DNA from: Thalassobius sp. I31.1
GTDB taxonomy: Bacteria; Pseudomonadota; Alphaproteobacteria; Rhodobacterales; Rhodobacteraceae
Assembly: GCF_003031585.1 (NCBI RefSeq)
Contig: NZ_PWAA01000063.1
Location: forward strand, 118,142-182,141
Reading direction: 5' to 3'
DNA length: 64,000 bases
This document shows positions 53,365 to 61,394 of this stretch, one piece after another; within the stretch, counting starts at the first letter, position 1; each line of letters begins with the position of its first letter. The position numbers and the translations under genes were made by a program. The notes under the pieces are model-generated. The model saw only the letters and a program-made list of their open reading frames with translations, did not search any database and was not told the origin of the DNA.

Positions 53365-53889
53365 ATGTCTGATACCTGCGAAATCTGCTCGGCCTCTGGC
53401 GGTCTGACCACACATAGCATGGCCCCGCGTGATGCGGCTGTGCAGCTTTGTGAAACCTGTCTTGCAGGCGTAAAAGGCCCGGTTTCAGATGCGCCACACT
53501 GGCAATGTCTCAGCGGTGCAATCTGGTCTGAAAGCGAAGCTGTGAAGGTTCTGGCCTATCGTCTGCTGCACGGTCTGAAGTCAGAGGCCTGGGCGCAGGA
53601 TATTCTGGATATTGCTTATCTGGAACCAGACACGCTGGCCTGGGCTGAGGAAGATCTGCCGGATGAAAACGCACTGGTGCATCGCGACAGCAATGGTGTT
53701 GTTCTGTCCGCGGGCGACAGTGTTGTTCTGATCAAAGATCTGCCGGTAAAGGGTGCCGGGTTTACCGCGAAACGCGGCACGCCCGTGCGCAATATTTCCC
53801 TGTCACCGGCGAATGAAACCCATATTGAAGGCCGGGTGAACGGGCAGCAGATCGTGATTCTGACGCAGTTTGTTAAGAAAACCGGCTGA
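53365..53889 (+). CDS. PhnA/YjdM-like zinc-ribbon protein
   Basis: A 174-residue protein with an N-terminal zinc ribbon (CEICSASGGL and LCETCLAG) and a C-terminal PhnA-type SH3-like domain: GDSVVLIKDLPVKGAGFTAK with RGTPVRNISLSP and GRVNGQQIVILTQFVKK. PhnA/YjdM proteins are widespread and poorly understood; the old name refers to a phosphonate operon but the role here is unknown. The ATG at 53365 has AAAGGAA upstream. It ends one base before the convergent dtd gene. Confidence 0.85.
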   Translation: MSDTCEICSASGGLTTHSMAPRDAAVQLCETCLAGVKGPVSDAPHWQCLSGAIWSESEAVKVLAYRLLHGLKSEAWAQDILDIAYLEPDTLAWAEEDLPDENALVHRDSNGVVLSAGDSVVLIKDLPVKGAGFTAKRGTPVRNISLSPANETHIEGRVNGQQIVILTQFVKKTG

Positions 53890-54327
53890 TCAGAATTCCA
53901 TCGGGATGGTGACAGGCCCGTCATTCAGCAGGCGCACTTTCATATCTGCGCCAAACTTACCGGTTTGCACCGGAATGCCTTCAGCCTGCATCCGGGTGAT
54001 GAAATATTCATAAAGCCGTTCGCCCTCGGCTGGGCTGGCGGCGGTTGAGAACCCCGGGCGATTGCCGCGCGAGGTATCGGCAGACAGGGTGAACTGGCTG
54101 ACGATCAGGGCCGCGCCGCCAATATCCGCAAGGGAACGGTTCATGCGGCCTTCGTCATCGCGGAAAATGCGCAGTTTTGCGATTTTTGCCGCCAGCTTAT
54201 CTGCGTTTGCCTCGGCATCGCCCTGCATAGCGCAGACAAGGATCATAACGCCTTCACCAATTTCCCCGATGCGGGTGCCATCGACATCGACACTGGCCTC
54301 TGAGACCCGTTGAACCACTGCTTTCAT
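53890..54327 (-). CDS. dtd: D-aminoacyl-tRNA deacylase Dtd
   Basis: A 145-residue enzyme that removes D-amino acids from mischarged tRNA. Motifs: [17 protein letters not shown], the active-site SQFTL (about residues 77-81) and the C-terminal [11 protein letters not shown], a Gly-cis-Pro variant of the usual NxGPVT. Ten bases separate it from the zinc-ribbon gene upstream, so they may share a transcript. Confidence 0.95.
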   Translation of the reverse strand: MKAVVQRVSEASVDVDGTRIGEIGEGVMILVCAMQGDAEANADKLAAKIAKLRIFRDDEGRMNRSLADIGGAALIVSQFTLSADTSRGNRPGFSTAASPAEGERLYEYFITRMQAEGIPVQTGKFGADMKVRLLNDGPVTIPMEF

Positions 54328-54336
54328 GATCTGTCC

Positions 54337-55437
54337 TTACTGATTTTGCGCGATGATGTAACCAAGGCCACCGGCCACGATCAGGCCCAGCGTAACCGCA
54401 ATTGCGATTTTCCAGGCCGACCAGGGGCGTTCCCCCTGCACACGGCCTGTCTGTCCGTTGACCACAAAACGATAGGTCTTGCCGCGATATTTATAGGCGG
54501 CCATCCAGACCGGCAGCAGGATATGTTTAAACGTCACATCCGACACTGAAGTATTCAGGGATGAGATGCGCTGACGATCCCCGCCAATGTCAAACTTGAT
54601 GTCGCGGCGAATAACCTGATCCATCAGGGCACGGGCTTCATCATAGCCGTCGGCCAGTTCAACAACATAGCCTTCGGAATTGAACCCGGCCAGATATTCC
54701 GGGCGGTAAGGTTCAAGATGTGACAGATCCCAGGGGGCGAGGTTGTCGGTGTATTTCTTCGGCAGGCTGCGACTGGCAAGGACCAGCACGTCATCAAAGA
54801 AACGTGCAACCCGACCAGTGACATTGCGCCAGCGGATCTTCTGCACCCGACGCGTTTCGGTTTTTCCGTTCACACGTACGGTCCGGGTTTCATAGTAAAC
54901 CGTGCCACGCTGGCCGGAATAGCTGGTTTTGGTGTCGGCGTCATAGGTCCAGTAGGGGACATAGATGCCGTTCATCTTGCGGCCCTTTCGGGCGTATTCC
55001 TGCAACCCGTTCGGCGCAAACCACAGGCTGCCCAGCCAGTCGGACATGGCGTTGCGGGCCTGGCGTTCTTCCAGGGCGAAGGGCAGGGCGGCTTTGGGCT
55101 TGATCTGGCGGGATGCGCCGGTGTCAGTCACAACCGGTGTGGCGCAGAAGGGGCATTCCTGCGCATGGCTTTCATCGGCAAACACAACATGCGCGCCGCA
55201 GTTCGGGCAGGAAGAGGTGCGGATTTCCTCTGTCTCGGCCTCAGGCAGGCGGGCATTCAGGGCGGTGCGGAAATCCAGTTCCCGGATGGCATCTGAGTGG
55301 CTGATCGCCCCGTGACCTTCCAGAGTTTCCTGATTGCCGCAATGATCACAGTTCAGCAGGCCCGCCGCAGGATCAAACCGCAGATCTGAGCCACAGGCAT
55401 CACAGGGAAAACGATGGGTATCCGGGGTGTCAGTCAT
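54337..55437 (-). CDS. Zinc-ribbon membrane protein (TFIIB-type zinc finger)
   Basis: A 366-residue protein with four CxxC knuckles in two zinc ribbons (CDACG, CDHCG, CPNCG, CPFC, residues about 13-97). A middle domain has APNGLQEYARKGRKMNGIYV and PYWTYDADTKTSYSGQRGTV, and one C-terminal membrane helix (IAIAVTLGLIVAGGLGYII). Proteins of this layout are often annotated as TFIIB-type zinc finger or helicase-like but have no helicase motifs here. They commonly lie near SPFH/TelA genes. Function unknown. Confidence 0.8.
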   Translation of the reverse strand: MTDTPDTHRFPCDACGSDLRFDPAAGLLNCDHCGNQETLEGHGAISHSDAIRELDFRTALNARLPEAETEEIRTSSCPNCGAHVVFADESHAQECPFCATPVVTDTGASRQIKPKAALPFALEERQARNAMSDWLGSLWFAPNGLQEYARKGRKMNGIYVPYWTYDADTKTSYSGQRGTVYYETRTVRVNGKTETRRVQKIRWRNVTGRVARFFDDVLVLASRSLPKKYTDNLAPWDLSHLEPYRPEYLAGFNSEGYVVELADGYDEARALMDQVIRRDIKFDIGGDRQRISSLNTSVSDVTFKHILLPVWMAAYKYRGKTYRFVVNGQTGRVQGERPWSAWKIAIAVTLGLIVAGGLGYIIAQNQ

Positions 55438-55440
55438 ATA

Positions 55441-55965
55441 TCAGAGCCAGCGGTGCAGAATTTTCGGAAACATTATACGCAAAGCATTATCCTTTAATTT
55501 TACATGTCGCCAGATGTGAAATGCCGCGTGTAGTACAATCAGAATGATCAGTGCATCAAAGGTGATTTCGTGAATTTCGGTTGCGAAGTCATGCAGGGAT
55601 TTATTGCCGCCTGCAAAGTTAATCGGTATCACGCCGAACCCTTTGATCAGATAGGGCGCGGCAAGGCCCGCAAATGCGCCAGAAGCCACAACAACCGGCA
55701 CGCCGATCTGAAGGAGTTTGTGATTCAGGGTATGAAGTTTTTTCCCCCAGCCAGGCAGCTTGGGGCCCGCCCGTCCCATCAGCCCCTTACGCAGCCAGAT
55801 AAACAGCCAGATCCCGGTGACAATTGCCAGAAGCAACCCGGCACCGGCATGGGTGGACAGGGCGGCCCCTGCGTCGGCCATGTCGTCGTCTGGTTCAACG
55901 GCGAAGAAATAGATCAGCAGGGCAAAGCTTAACCAATGTAACCATTTAATGAGTGTGCGTTTCAT
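55441..55965 (-). CDS. Cytochrome b561-family membrane protein
   Basis: A 174-residue protein with four membrane helices (IKWLHWLSFALLIYFFAV, LLLAIVTGIWLFIWLRKGL, VPVVVASGAFAGLAAPYLI, DALIILIVLHAAFHIWRHVK). Histidines in the first helix (KWLHW), in THAGAGL, KLHTLNH and the last helix (VLHAAFHIW) are placed as heme-b ligands of the family. It may carry electrons from the quinone pool. Four bases separate it from the zinc-ribbon gene. Confidence 0.85.
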   Translation of the reverse strand: MKRTLIKWLHWLSFALLIYFFAVEPDDDMADAGAALSTHAGAGLLLAIVTGIWLFIWLRKGLMGRAGPKLPGWGKKLHTLNHKLLQIGVPVVVASGAFAGLAAPYLIKGFGVIPINFAGGNKSLHDFATEIHEITFDALIILIVLHAAFHIWRHVKLKDNALRIMFPKILHRWL

Positions 55966-56051
55966 GCGGGCCTCCGTTCTGCTTTCATCATGAAAGCCCG
56001 TTGGGCCGTCCGCAAGAAATTTTCCTGAAACCCCACAGGCCGGAAAGAAAT

Positions 56052-56074
56052 CGCCCGCCGGGATGCGGCGGGCG
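56052..56074 (-). terminator. Terminator of the terC-SPFH module
   Basis: CGCCCGCC (56052-56059) and GGCGGGCG (56067-56074) with a 7-base loop, nine bases after the SPFH gene stop; on the minus strand a TTTCTTT tract follows. Confidence 0.7.
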
Positions 56075-56082
56075 TGAAGGAT

Positions 56083-57225
56083 TTAGCTGCCAGGGGGCGG
56101 TGGTGGCGGCAGGATGGTGAACAGTTGGGCGAGTTCCGTGATCGCGCCAGCCTTCTGCCAACCATCCTGACCAGCGGTCCAGACCAGGCTTTCGCGGGTC
56201 AGGCTGCCCTCAGACGCCATTTTACCCATGGCGGCGCGGGAAAATGGGCCGGTTGTGCTGCCGCCCTGGGTGATATGCCAGAGCTTTTCGACCGGCGGTG
56301 GAGGCGGCGGCGGGGTATGTGCGGTAGCGGGTTGCGTCGGGGCCGCGCCCCATTGGCCGGATTGTGGCATCATGGCGTTCTGCATCTGCTGTGCCATTGC
56401 CATGCCCATTCCCATACCAAGACCCGCGCCCATGCCACCATCGCCATTCGGATTGTTGGCAGCGGCTGTCATGGCCTCCGCGGCAGAGAATTGTGTGTAT
56501 TTACCCAGATCGCCGACCACACCCATGGAGGTGCGTTTATCCAGGGCGGCTTCTACCGCAGGCGGCAGAGAGATGTTTTCGATGTAGAGTTCCGGGATTT
56601 CCAGACCGTAAGACGCGATGGTGGCGGAAATCTCGGTTGCAATCAATTTGCCCAGGTCGCCGGTGTTCGCGGCCATGTCCAGAACCGGAATCCCGGAAGC
56701 CGCCACCGCGCGGGAGAATTCCTGCACGATAATATTGCGGATCTGGAAGCTGATTTCATCCATGGTGAATTCACCGTCAGTACCGGTGATTTCGGTCAGG
56801 AAACGGCCGGCCTCCTTCACACGCACGGAATAGGTGCCGAAAGCGCGAATGCGGGTCGGGCCGAATTCCGGGTCGCGCAGCATCAGTGGGTTCTTCGTTC
56901 CCCACTTCAGATCGTTGAACCGGGTGGTGTTGATGAAGTAGATTTCCGATTTGAACGGGCTTTCAAAGCCATGATCCCAGTGCTGCAAACTGGTCATGAT
57001 CGGCATGTTGTTGGTCTCAAGCATGTAAAGACCTGGCGTAAATACATCCGCCAGCTGGCCTTCATGCACAAACACCGCAGCCTGGCCTTCGCGCACGGTC
57101 AGCTTGGCACCATATTTGATTTCATGGCCTTCGCGTTCAAACCGCCAGACCATAGTGTCGCGTGTGTCATCGGTCCATTCAATAACGTCAATGAACTGAC
57201 CAGAGAGGAAATCCAAGATACCCAT
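56083..57225 (-). CDS. SPFH-domain protein with C-terminal GYF2-like domain
   Basis: A 380-residue protein. An SPFH (band 7/flotillin-like) domain of the virion-core-protein annotation type covers residues about 20-260 (VREGQAAVFVHEGQLADVFT, GLYMLETNNMPIM, FGTYSVRVKEAGRFLTEITG). A Gly/Met/Gln-rich linker follows, then a proline tract and a GYF2/DUF4339-like domain (LWHITQGGSTTGPFSRAAMG, VWTAGQDGWQKAG). No signal peptide. GYF2 domains read or bind protein partners. It is the last gene of the leftward terC module. A scaffold at the membrane is inferred. Confidence 0.85.
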   Translation of the reverse strand: MGILDFLSGQFIDVIEWTDDTRDTMVWRFEREGHEIKYGAKLTVREGQAAVFVHEGQLADVFTPGLYMLETNNMPIMTSLQHWDHGFESPFKSEIYFINTTRFNDLKWGTKNPLMLRDPEFGPTRIRAFGTYSVRVKEAGRFLTEITGTDGEFTMDEISFQIRNIIVQEFSRAVAASGIPVLDMAANTGDLGKLIATEISATIASYGLEIPELYIENISLPPAVEAALDKRTSMGVVGDLGKYTQFSAAEAMTAAANNPNGDGGMGAGLGMGMGMAMAQQMQNAMMPQSGQWGAAPTQPATAHTPPPPPPPVEKLWHITQGGSTTGPFSRAAMGKMASEGSLTRESLVWTAGQDGWQKAGAITELAQLFTILPPPPPPGS

Positions 57226-57240
57226 CGGGTTCTCCTTTAC

Positions 57241-58182
57241 TTAAATACGGCGATCCGGGTTCAGGCCGGATACGATGTTTTCAACGATCGGGCGCGCCTG
57301 CCTGGCACGCATGCCTGGGCGCAGGCGCGGATCGTAAAGAATGCGCAGCAGATATTCGTCATGGCGTGTCAGCAGGCCGAATTCTTCGTCATCGTTAAAG
57401 ATCGACGGGCGCGCATCGGGGCTGTCATTGGGCAGACCCATGCCCTGGGCCAGTTCTTCGTGGAAGCAGGACAGGCGCGTCAGGTTCGGATGTTCGGCAC
57501 GGACAAGCGCAATCGCCTGGGTGAATGTGCCACTGCCGGTCGGATCCCATGCCAGCATCTGGCATTGTTTATGACGTGGCAGGTGCAGAATGGCGCGGAC
57601 AAGCTGGACAGGCAGATCGGGCAGGATGCGGCGCAACTGATTGTGCCAGGTCCGACGTTCATGTTCATTCAGAACCAGCACATGGAAATTGGCATTTGTA
57701 TTGCTGACAGTCACCGGATGACGGGTGGCGCGGGCCACCTGGCTTGCGAACCCCCGGATGTTGGTCAGATCTTCGCGTTGCTGATCCAGCGGGACGTCTT
57801 CACCGAAATAGATCCCGAATCGCACGGGTTGCTCCCAACGCCGTAAAGGGGCTTCTGCACGGCGCGCGCCGCCATTGGGATTGTTGGTTTCATCAAACAG
57901 GGCAACCGCCATGAAATTGTCGATAAGGTCTGTACGCGTAAAACGTGCATCCCGCGGCGCAGTGTCGGTACGCATATGGCCGCTGGCGACACTGGCCTGC
58001 TCAGAACGGGCCAGATGTTCTTTCATTGCAAGGCTTTGCGGGGTTGTGCGCGTGACTGTCGCCGCAGGTGGAGGGCTGAACCGGTTTTGTTGCACTTCCG
58101 TGCCGGGCCGCGTGGCCGGGGTGCAGCCCGCAATAAATGTCAGGGCTGTCGTAAGTGCGCAGATTGTCTCCCGGTTCAGCAT
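57241..58182 (-). CDS. DUF2927 lipoprotein, putative zinc metalloprotease-like
   Basis: A 313-residue protein with a lipoprotein signal (ALTTALTFIAGC, lipobox cysteine at about residue 20). The C-terminal part has CFHEELAQGMGLPNDSPDAR and SIFNDDEEFGLLTRHDEYLL, the motifs I recall for DUF2927. The HEELAQGMGL stretch looks like a HExxH-type zinc site with QG in place of the second His pair, so enzymatic activity is uncertain. It lies between telA and the SPFH gene in the same operon. Confidence 0.82.
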   Translation of the reverse strand: MLNRETICALTTALTFIAGCTPATRPGTEVQQNRFSPPPAATVTRTTPQSLAMKEHLARSEQASVASGHMRTDTAPRDARFTRTDLIDNFMAVALFDETNNPNGGARRAEAPLRRWEQPVRFGIYFGEDVPLDQQREDLTNIRGFASQVARATRHPVTVSNTNANFHVLVLNEHERRTWHNQLRRILPDLPVQLVRAILHLPRHKQCQMLAWDPTGSGTFTQAIALVRAEHPNLTRLSCFHEELAQGMGLPNDSPDARPSIFNDDEEFGLLTRHDEYLLRILYDPRLRPGMRARQARPIVENIVSGLNPDRRI

Positions 58183-58203
58183 TCTTCCTCCGTTCAGATG
58201 CCT

Positions 58204-59394
58204 TTAAGCAGGAACTGCAGCCCCAGCCGTGTCGCCGGTACTATCACCGCGCGCTTTGGCAGAGGCAAGCGTGTCTTTTAGGTCAGTTTCCATCTTTTTC
58301 AGATCTTCTTCGGCAGCGGCACGGCGTGCTTTGCCTTCATCAGCGATTTGCAGGCTGTCATTGATGGTGGCGATCAGGGTTTCATTGGCGGCTTTCACGG
58401 CCTCAATGTCAAAGACACCACGTTCCATTTCCGCACGCACTTTGGCGTTTGCCTGGCGCAGGTTTTCTGCATTGGCAGTCAGCAGTTCGTTGGTCAGATC
58501 TGTAGCTTCTTTAACCGCATCTGCCGCATCAGAAGACCGCTGAATTGCCACGGCCTGCGCCAGCTGAGTTTCCCAGAGAGGCACGGTGTTCACCAATGTT
58601 GAATTGATCTTGGTGACCAGAGATTTGTCGTTTTCCTGAACCAGGCGGATGGACGGCAGGGATTGCATGGTGACCTGACGTGTCAGTTTCAGGTCATGCA
58701 CGCGGCGTTCCAGATCATCCCGGGCGGCACGCAGATCGCGCAACTCCTGGGCTTCCATAACCTGCTGATCTTCCGGCGCGGTATCGACGGCTGCGACTTT
58801 CGCGGGGATCACGTCTTCATCCAGCACGCGCAGTTTTTCTTCACCAGCAGAAATATACAGTGCCAGTTCGTCATAGAAAGCGAGGGTTTTTTCATACAGC
58901 TGATCCAGGGATTTGATATCCTTCAGCAGTTTATGTTCATGATCCAGCAGATTATCCGTGATATTGTCGATCTGGCCCTGTACGGTTTCAAACCGGGCAT
59001 AGAATTTGGCGAAGGGCGATGCAGCACCTGTCAGTTTTTCCCACCAGGACCGCTTGCGGCGTGTATCCAGTTCAGTAATGGAAAAGCCGCGAATGGTGGA
59101 TACGATATCGCGCAGGCTGTCACCGGCCGGGCCGACATCTTTGTTGCGCACATCCGCAAGCATCGCCTGGCTGATCACCTGAAGTTCTTCCTGGGCGCTT
59201 GAGCCAAAGCTGACGATGGAACCGGTATCGCCCATGTCGATTTCATCCATGCGCTTTGTGATCTCAGCGGCAACGGGTGCATCGGCTTCGGCCATAGGCA
59301 CCAGCGCATTGGATGGTTCTGCCAGAGTCACGGCAGAGATTTCGGAAATTTCAGCGGCGCGGGCTTCGGCCTGCTTTTGTACAGTAACACTCAT
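58204..59394 (-). CDS. telA: TelA-family toxic-anion (tellurite) resistance protein
   Basis: A 396-residue TelA/KlaA family protein, mostly helical: RRKRSWWEKLTGAASPFAKF (a diagnostic stretch), then FETVQGQIDNITDNLLDHEH, LYEKTLAFYDELALYISAGE, SLPSIRLVQENDKSLVTKIN and PLWETQLAQAVAI near the end. TelA family members are linked to resistance to tellurite and other anions and, by comparative genomics, to Ter stress systems. No membrane helix. It is 29 bases after xpaC and belongs to the same transcript. Confidence 0.9.
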   Translation of the reverse strand: MSVTVQKQAEARAAEISEISAVTLAEPSNALVPMAEADAPVAAEITKRMDEIDMGDTGSIVSFGSSAQEELQVISQAMLADVRNKDVGPAGDSLRDIVSTIRGFSITELDTRRKRSWWEKLTGAASPFAKFYARFETVQGQIDNITDNLLDHEHKLLKDIKSLDQLYEKTLAFYDELALYISAGEEKLRVLDEDVIPAKVAAVDTAPEDQQVMEAQELRDLRAARDDLERRVHDLKLTRQVTMQSLPSIRLVQENDKSLVTKINSTLVNTVPLWETQLAQAVAIQRSSDAADAVKEATDLTNELLTANAENLRQANAKVRAEMERGVFDIEAVKAANETLIATINDSLQIADEGKARRAAAEEDLKKMETDLKDTLASAKARGDSTGDTAGAAVPA

Positions 59395-59423
59395 AGATTT
59401 TATCCCTGTTCAGAAAACTTCAT

Positions 59424-60305
59424 TCAGACATTTGCATCCCGCGCGAGACGTTCGCGCAGTACTTCGATTTCGACGTCGAGATTATCCTGCCCGTCTTCCA
59501 GCAGCTTCTGGGTGCGGCTGGTGAACCCTGTTTCCAGATCATCCAGCAAAGCCTCGAATTTGTCGCGGGCCTCTGCGTTGGCGCCACGTGTGGCGATAGA
59601 TACATATTGCACCGTCGCTTCACGTGCGCCTTTCAGATAGACGCCCATATATTTGCGCGCAGCTGTCAGGTCGCGCGGGTCTTCTTCCACGGTGCGGAAC
59701 ATATTGCGCGCAGTGACAGCAAAGCGTTCCACCCGGGTTTCCAGCATCCGGTCGCGCGCCCGCAGGATGGCGTCGCGCATGGCTTCCAGATGTTCTTCGG
59801 CGTCCTCTACTGCACGGGCCACACGATCAGCCTGAAAGCGGTCGATGCCTTCCATGCCTTTGTCTGACAGCGGATCCGGGCCAAAGGCGATGAAATGGCA
59901 TCCCGTGGCCAGCAGGCCAAGGGCGATGGGGCCGAACACCCCGCCCATGCCGGTGAAAGCAGCAAGCGTCACACCAATCCCGCTGAGCGCAGAAGCAATG
60001 ATTTTGCGGGGCAGGGCCGGGCGGCGGGCAACCTGGCGCGCGTCATATTCAGCCTCTGCCCGCAGACCTTCACGGGTCAGCCAGGCGGCCAGAATCAGCG
60101 CGGCAAATGCGATCAGAGTCATTGCGAGCGTAAGCGGTTCACGGCCAAAAGCCTTGAACACCAGCGGCATGGGGGCCACAAAGAGCAGCCATGCACGGAA
60201 CCGGTCGCCCATTGTGGGTGTGGCCGGGCCTGCGCCGGGGGCAGGGGCAACAGAGTGTTGCGTGCGCCCCTGCGGGCTGTAATCACCACCGAAACGTTTT
60301 GCCAT
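59424..60305 (-). CDS. xpaC: XpaC-like protein (5-bromo-4-chloroindolyl phosphate hydrolysis family)
   Basis: A 293-residue protein. N-terminal hydrophobic segments (PMPLVFKAFGREPLTLAMTL, IIASALSGIGVTLAAFTGMG, FGPIALGLLATGCHFIAF) are followed by a long helical domain (AVEDAEEHLEAMRDAILRAR, AARKYMGVYLKGAREATVQY). This matches the XpaC family, often found beside TelA. The reported X-phos hydrolysis name is from Bacillus; no phosphatase motif is visible. The ATG overlaps the stop of a 27-codon membrane-peptide frame as TAATG. Confidence 0.85.
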   Translation of the reverse strand: MAKRFGGDYSPQGRTQHSVAPAPGAGPATPTMGDRFRAWLLFVAPMPLVFKAFGREPLTLAMTLIAFAALILAAWLTREGLRAEAEYDARQVARRPALPRKIIASALSGIGVTLAAFTGMGGVFGPIALGLLATGCHFIAFGPDPLSDKGMEGIDRFQADRVARAVEDAEEHLEAMRDAILRARDRMLETRVERFAVTARNMFRTVEEDPRDLTAARKYMGVYLKGAREATVQYVSIATRGANAEARDKFEALLDDLETGFTSRTQKLLEDGQDNLDVEIEVLRERLARDANV

Positions 60306-60388
60306 TACGCCGCCCCCTTGAAGGTTGCGTAAAGGATCAGGGCCACAAGTACCCAGAACCCAAGGTTTTTGACCCTGTTTCCGCCCAT
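60305..60388 (-). CDS. 27-residue membrane peptide coupled to xpaC
   Basis: A 27-codon frame, MGGNRVKNLGFWVLVALILY plus ATFKGAA, with one clear membrane helix and a positive N-terminus. The TAA overlaps the xpaC ATG (TAATG), and a GGGGAAA tract lies about nine bases before the ATG. The sequence resembles the N-terminal anchor of FtsH proteins (M-G-N-x-R-N-x-x-F-W-V type), which is a point of interest. Too short for most gene finders. Support is the tight overlap and the helix. Confidence 0.5.
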   Translation of the reverse strand: MGGNRVKNLGFWVLVALILYATFKGAA

Positions 60389-60392
60389 ATCT

Positions 60393-60446
60393 GCAATTTC
60401 CCCAGTTAAGGTTGTCTCTCTTACGAGACTATATAGGGGAAATTGC
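60393..60446. promoter_or_regulatory. 11-bp inverted repeat around a TATATAG core before the XpaC/TelA genes
   Basis: GCAATTTCCCC (60393-60403) and GGGGAAATTGC (60436-60446) are a perfect inverted repeat with a 32-base spacer. The CTATATAG string (60429-60436) lies at one inner edge. This gap separates terC from the small peptide and XpaC, so it may be an internal promoter with an operator. It could also form a hairpin in the mRNA leader. Confidence 0.5.
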
Positions 60447-60477
60447 CGTTTAAAACCAGAAGTGGTGCCAGGGGGAA

Positions 60478-61302
60478 TTAATGGGCAGATTTACCCCCAG
60501 CCTCGCGTTCGCGGTTCAGTTTGCGCTGATAGCCGGACTGGATGATTTCAACTGCGAACAGCACGATGACCGCGAAATAGAAGGTGGATTTGGACATTGG
60601 GATGATTTCATAGCCGAACACTTTCAGCGCCAGCGCATCATCATGCACCGCATGTGCTGCCGCCTGGCCGGCTTCGCCCAGCAGAACAACACCGACGATC
60701 AGCAGTATGAACAGGCCCAGGACCTCATACATGCGGTTCTTTTCCAGGAATTTCGTCACACCGTCAGCCAGAACCAGCATCGCAAGACCAGACATCAGGA
60801 TGGCGGCTGCCAGGATCGGGAAGACATCGGTGATCGCAAGGGCGGACAGGATTGAGTCAAAGCTGAAGATCAGGTTCATCATCACGATCAGCGTGATCAC
60901 CTGGGCGGCAGATTTGCCGGACTTGTTCTCAACATCCGTATCCAGGTGACTGACGGACAGCATGTGAGAGATCTCTTTCACCGCCGTATACATGATAAAG
61001 ACACCACCGATGATGAAGACAACTGTGGCAAAGTTCACGCCGCCTTCGAGAATGCCCGGCATGTCGAAGATATGGAAAGGTGCCGCCATGGCGTCGATCA
61101 GGCGGATCATGACGAACAGCAGAACAACACGCAGGGCCACAGCAATGATGATGCCCCAGAAACGCACAGATTTCTGCGCTTCCTTTGGCGCGCGCTGGCT
61201 TTCAATAGAGATGTAAAGAAGGTTATCAAACCCAAGCACCGCCTGCAGGAAGCAAAGCATCAGAAGGTTACCCAGGTTTTCGAAAGTTAAAAGTTCGGAC
61301 AT
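60478..61302 (-). CDS. terC: TerC-family integral membrane protein
   Basis: A 274-residue membrane protein with the TerC signature: LQAVLGFDNLLYISIESQRA near the N-terminus, and MNLIFSFDSILSALAITDVF later. The aspartates in GFDNLLYI and SFDSI are the conserved metal-binding type residues of the family. Proteins of this group take part in tellurite resistance and in metal export or metalation of secreted proteins. Seven or so membrane helices. First gene of the leftward module that includes xpaC, telA and the SPFH gene, though an internal promoter may follow. Confidence 0.9.
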   Translation of the reverse strand: MSELLTFENLGNLLMLCFLQAVLGFDNLLYISIESQRAPKEAQKSVRFWGIIIAVALRVVLLFVMIRLIDAMAAPFHIFDMPGILEGGVNFATVVFIIGGVFIMYTAVKEISHMLSVSHLDTDVENKSGKSAAQVITLIVMMNLIFSFDSILSALAITDVFPILAAAILMSGLAMLVLADGVTKFLEKNRMYEVLGLFILLIVGVVLLGEAGQAAAHAVHDDALALKVFGYEIIPMSKSTFYFAVIVLFAVEIIQSGYQRKLNREREAGGKSAH

Positions 61303-61394
61303 TGGCCGCTCCGGCTTACAGAAATCGTTTCGCCGTTTTTGCTTAAATTGGCGTCATTTGTAAATGGTGCAGTCTGCGGGGGAATTCCCCGTAA

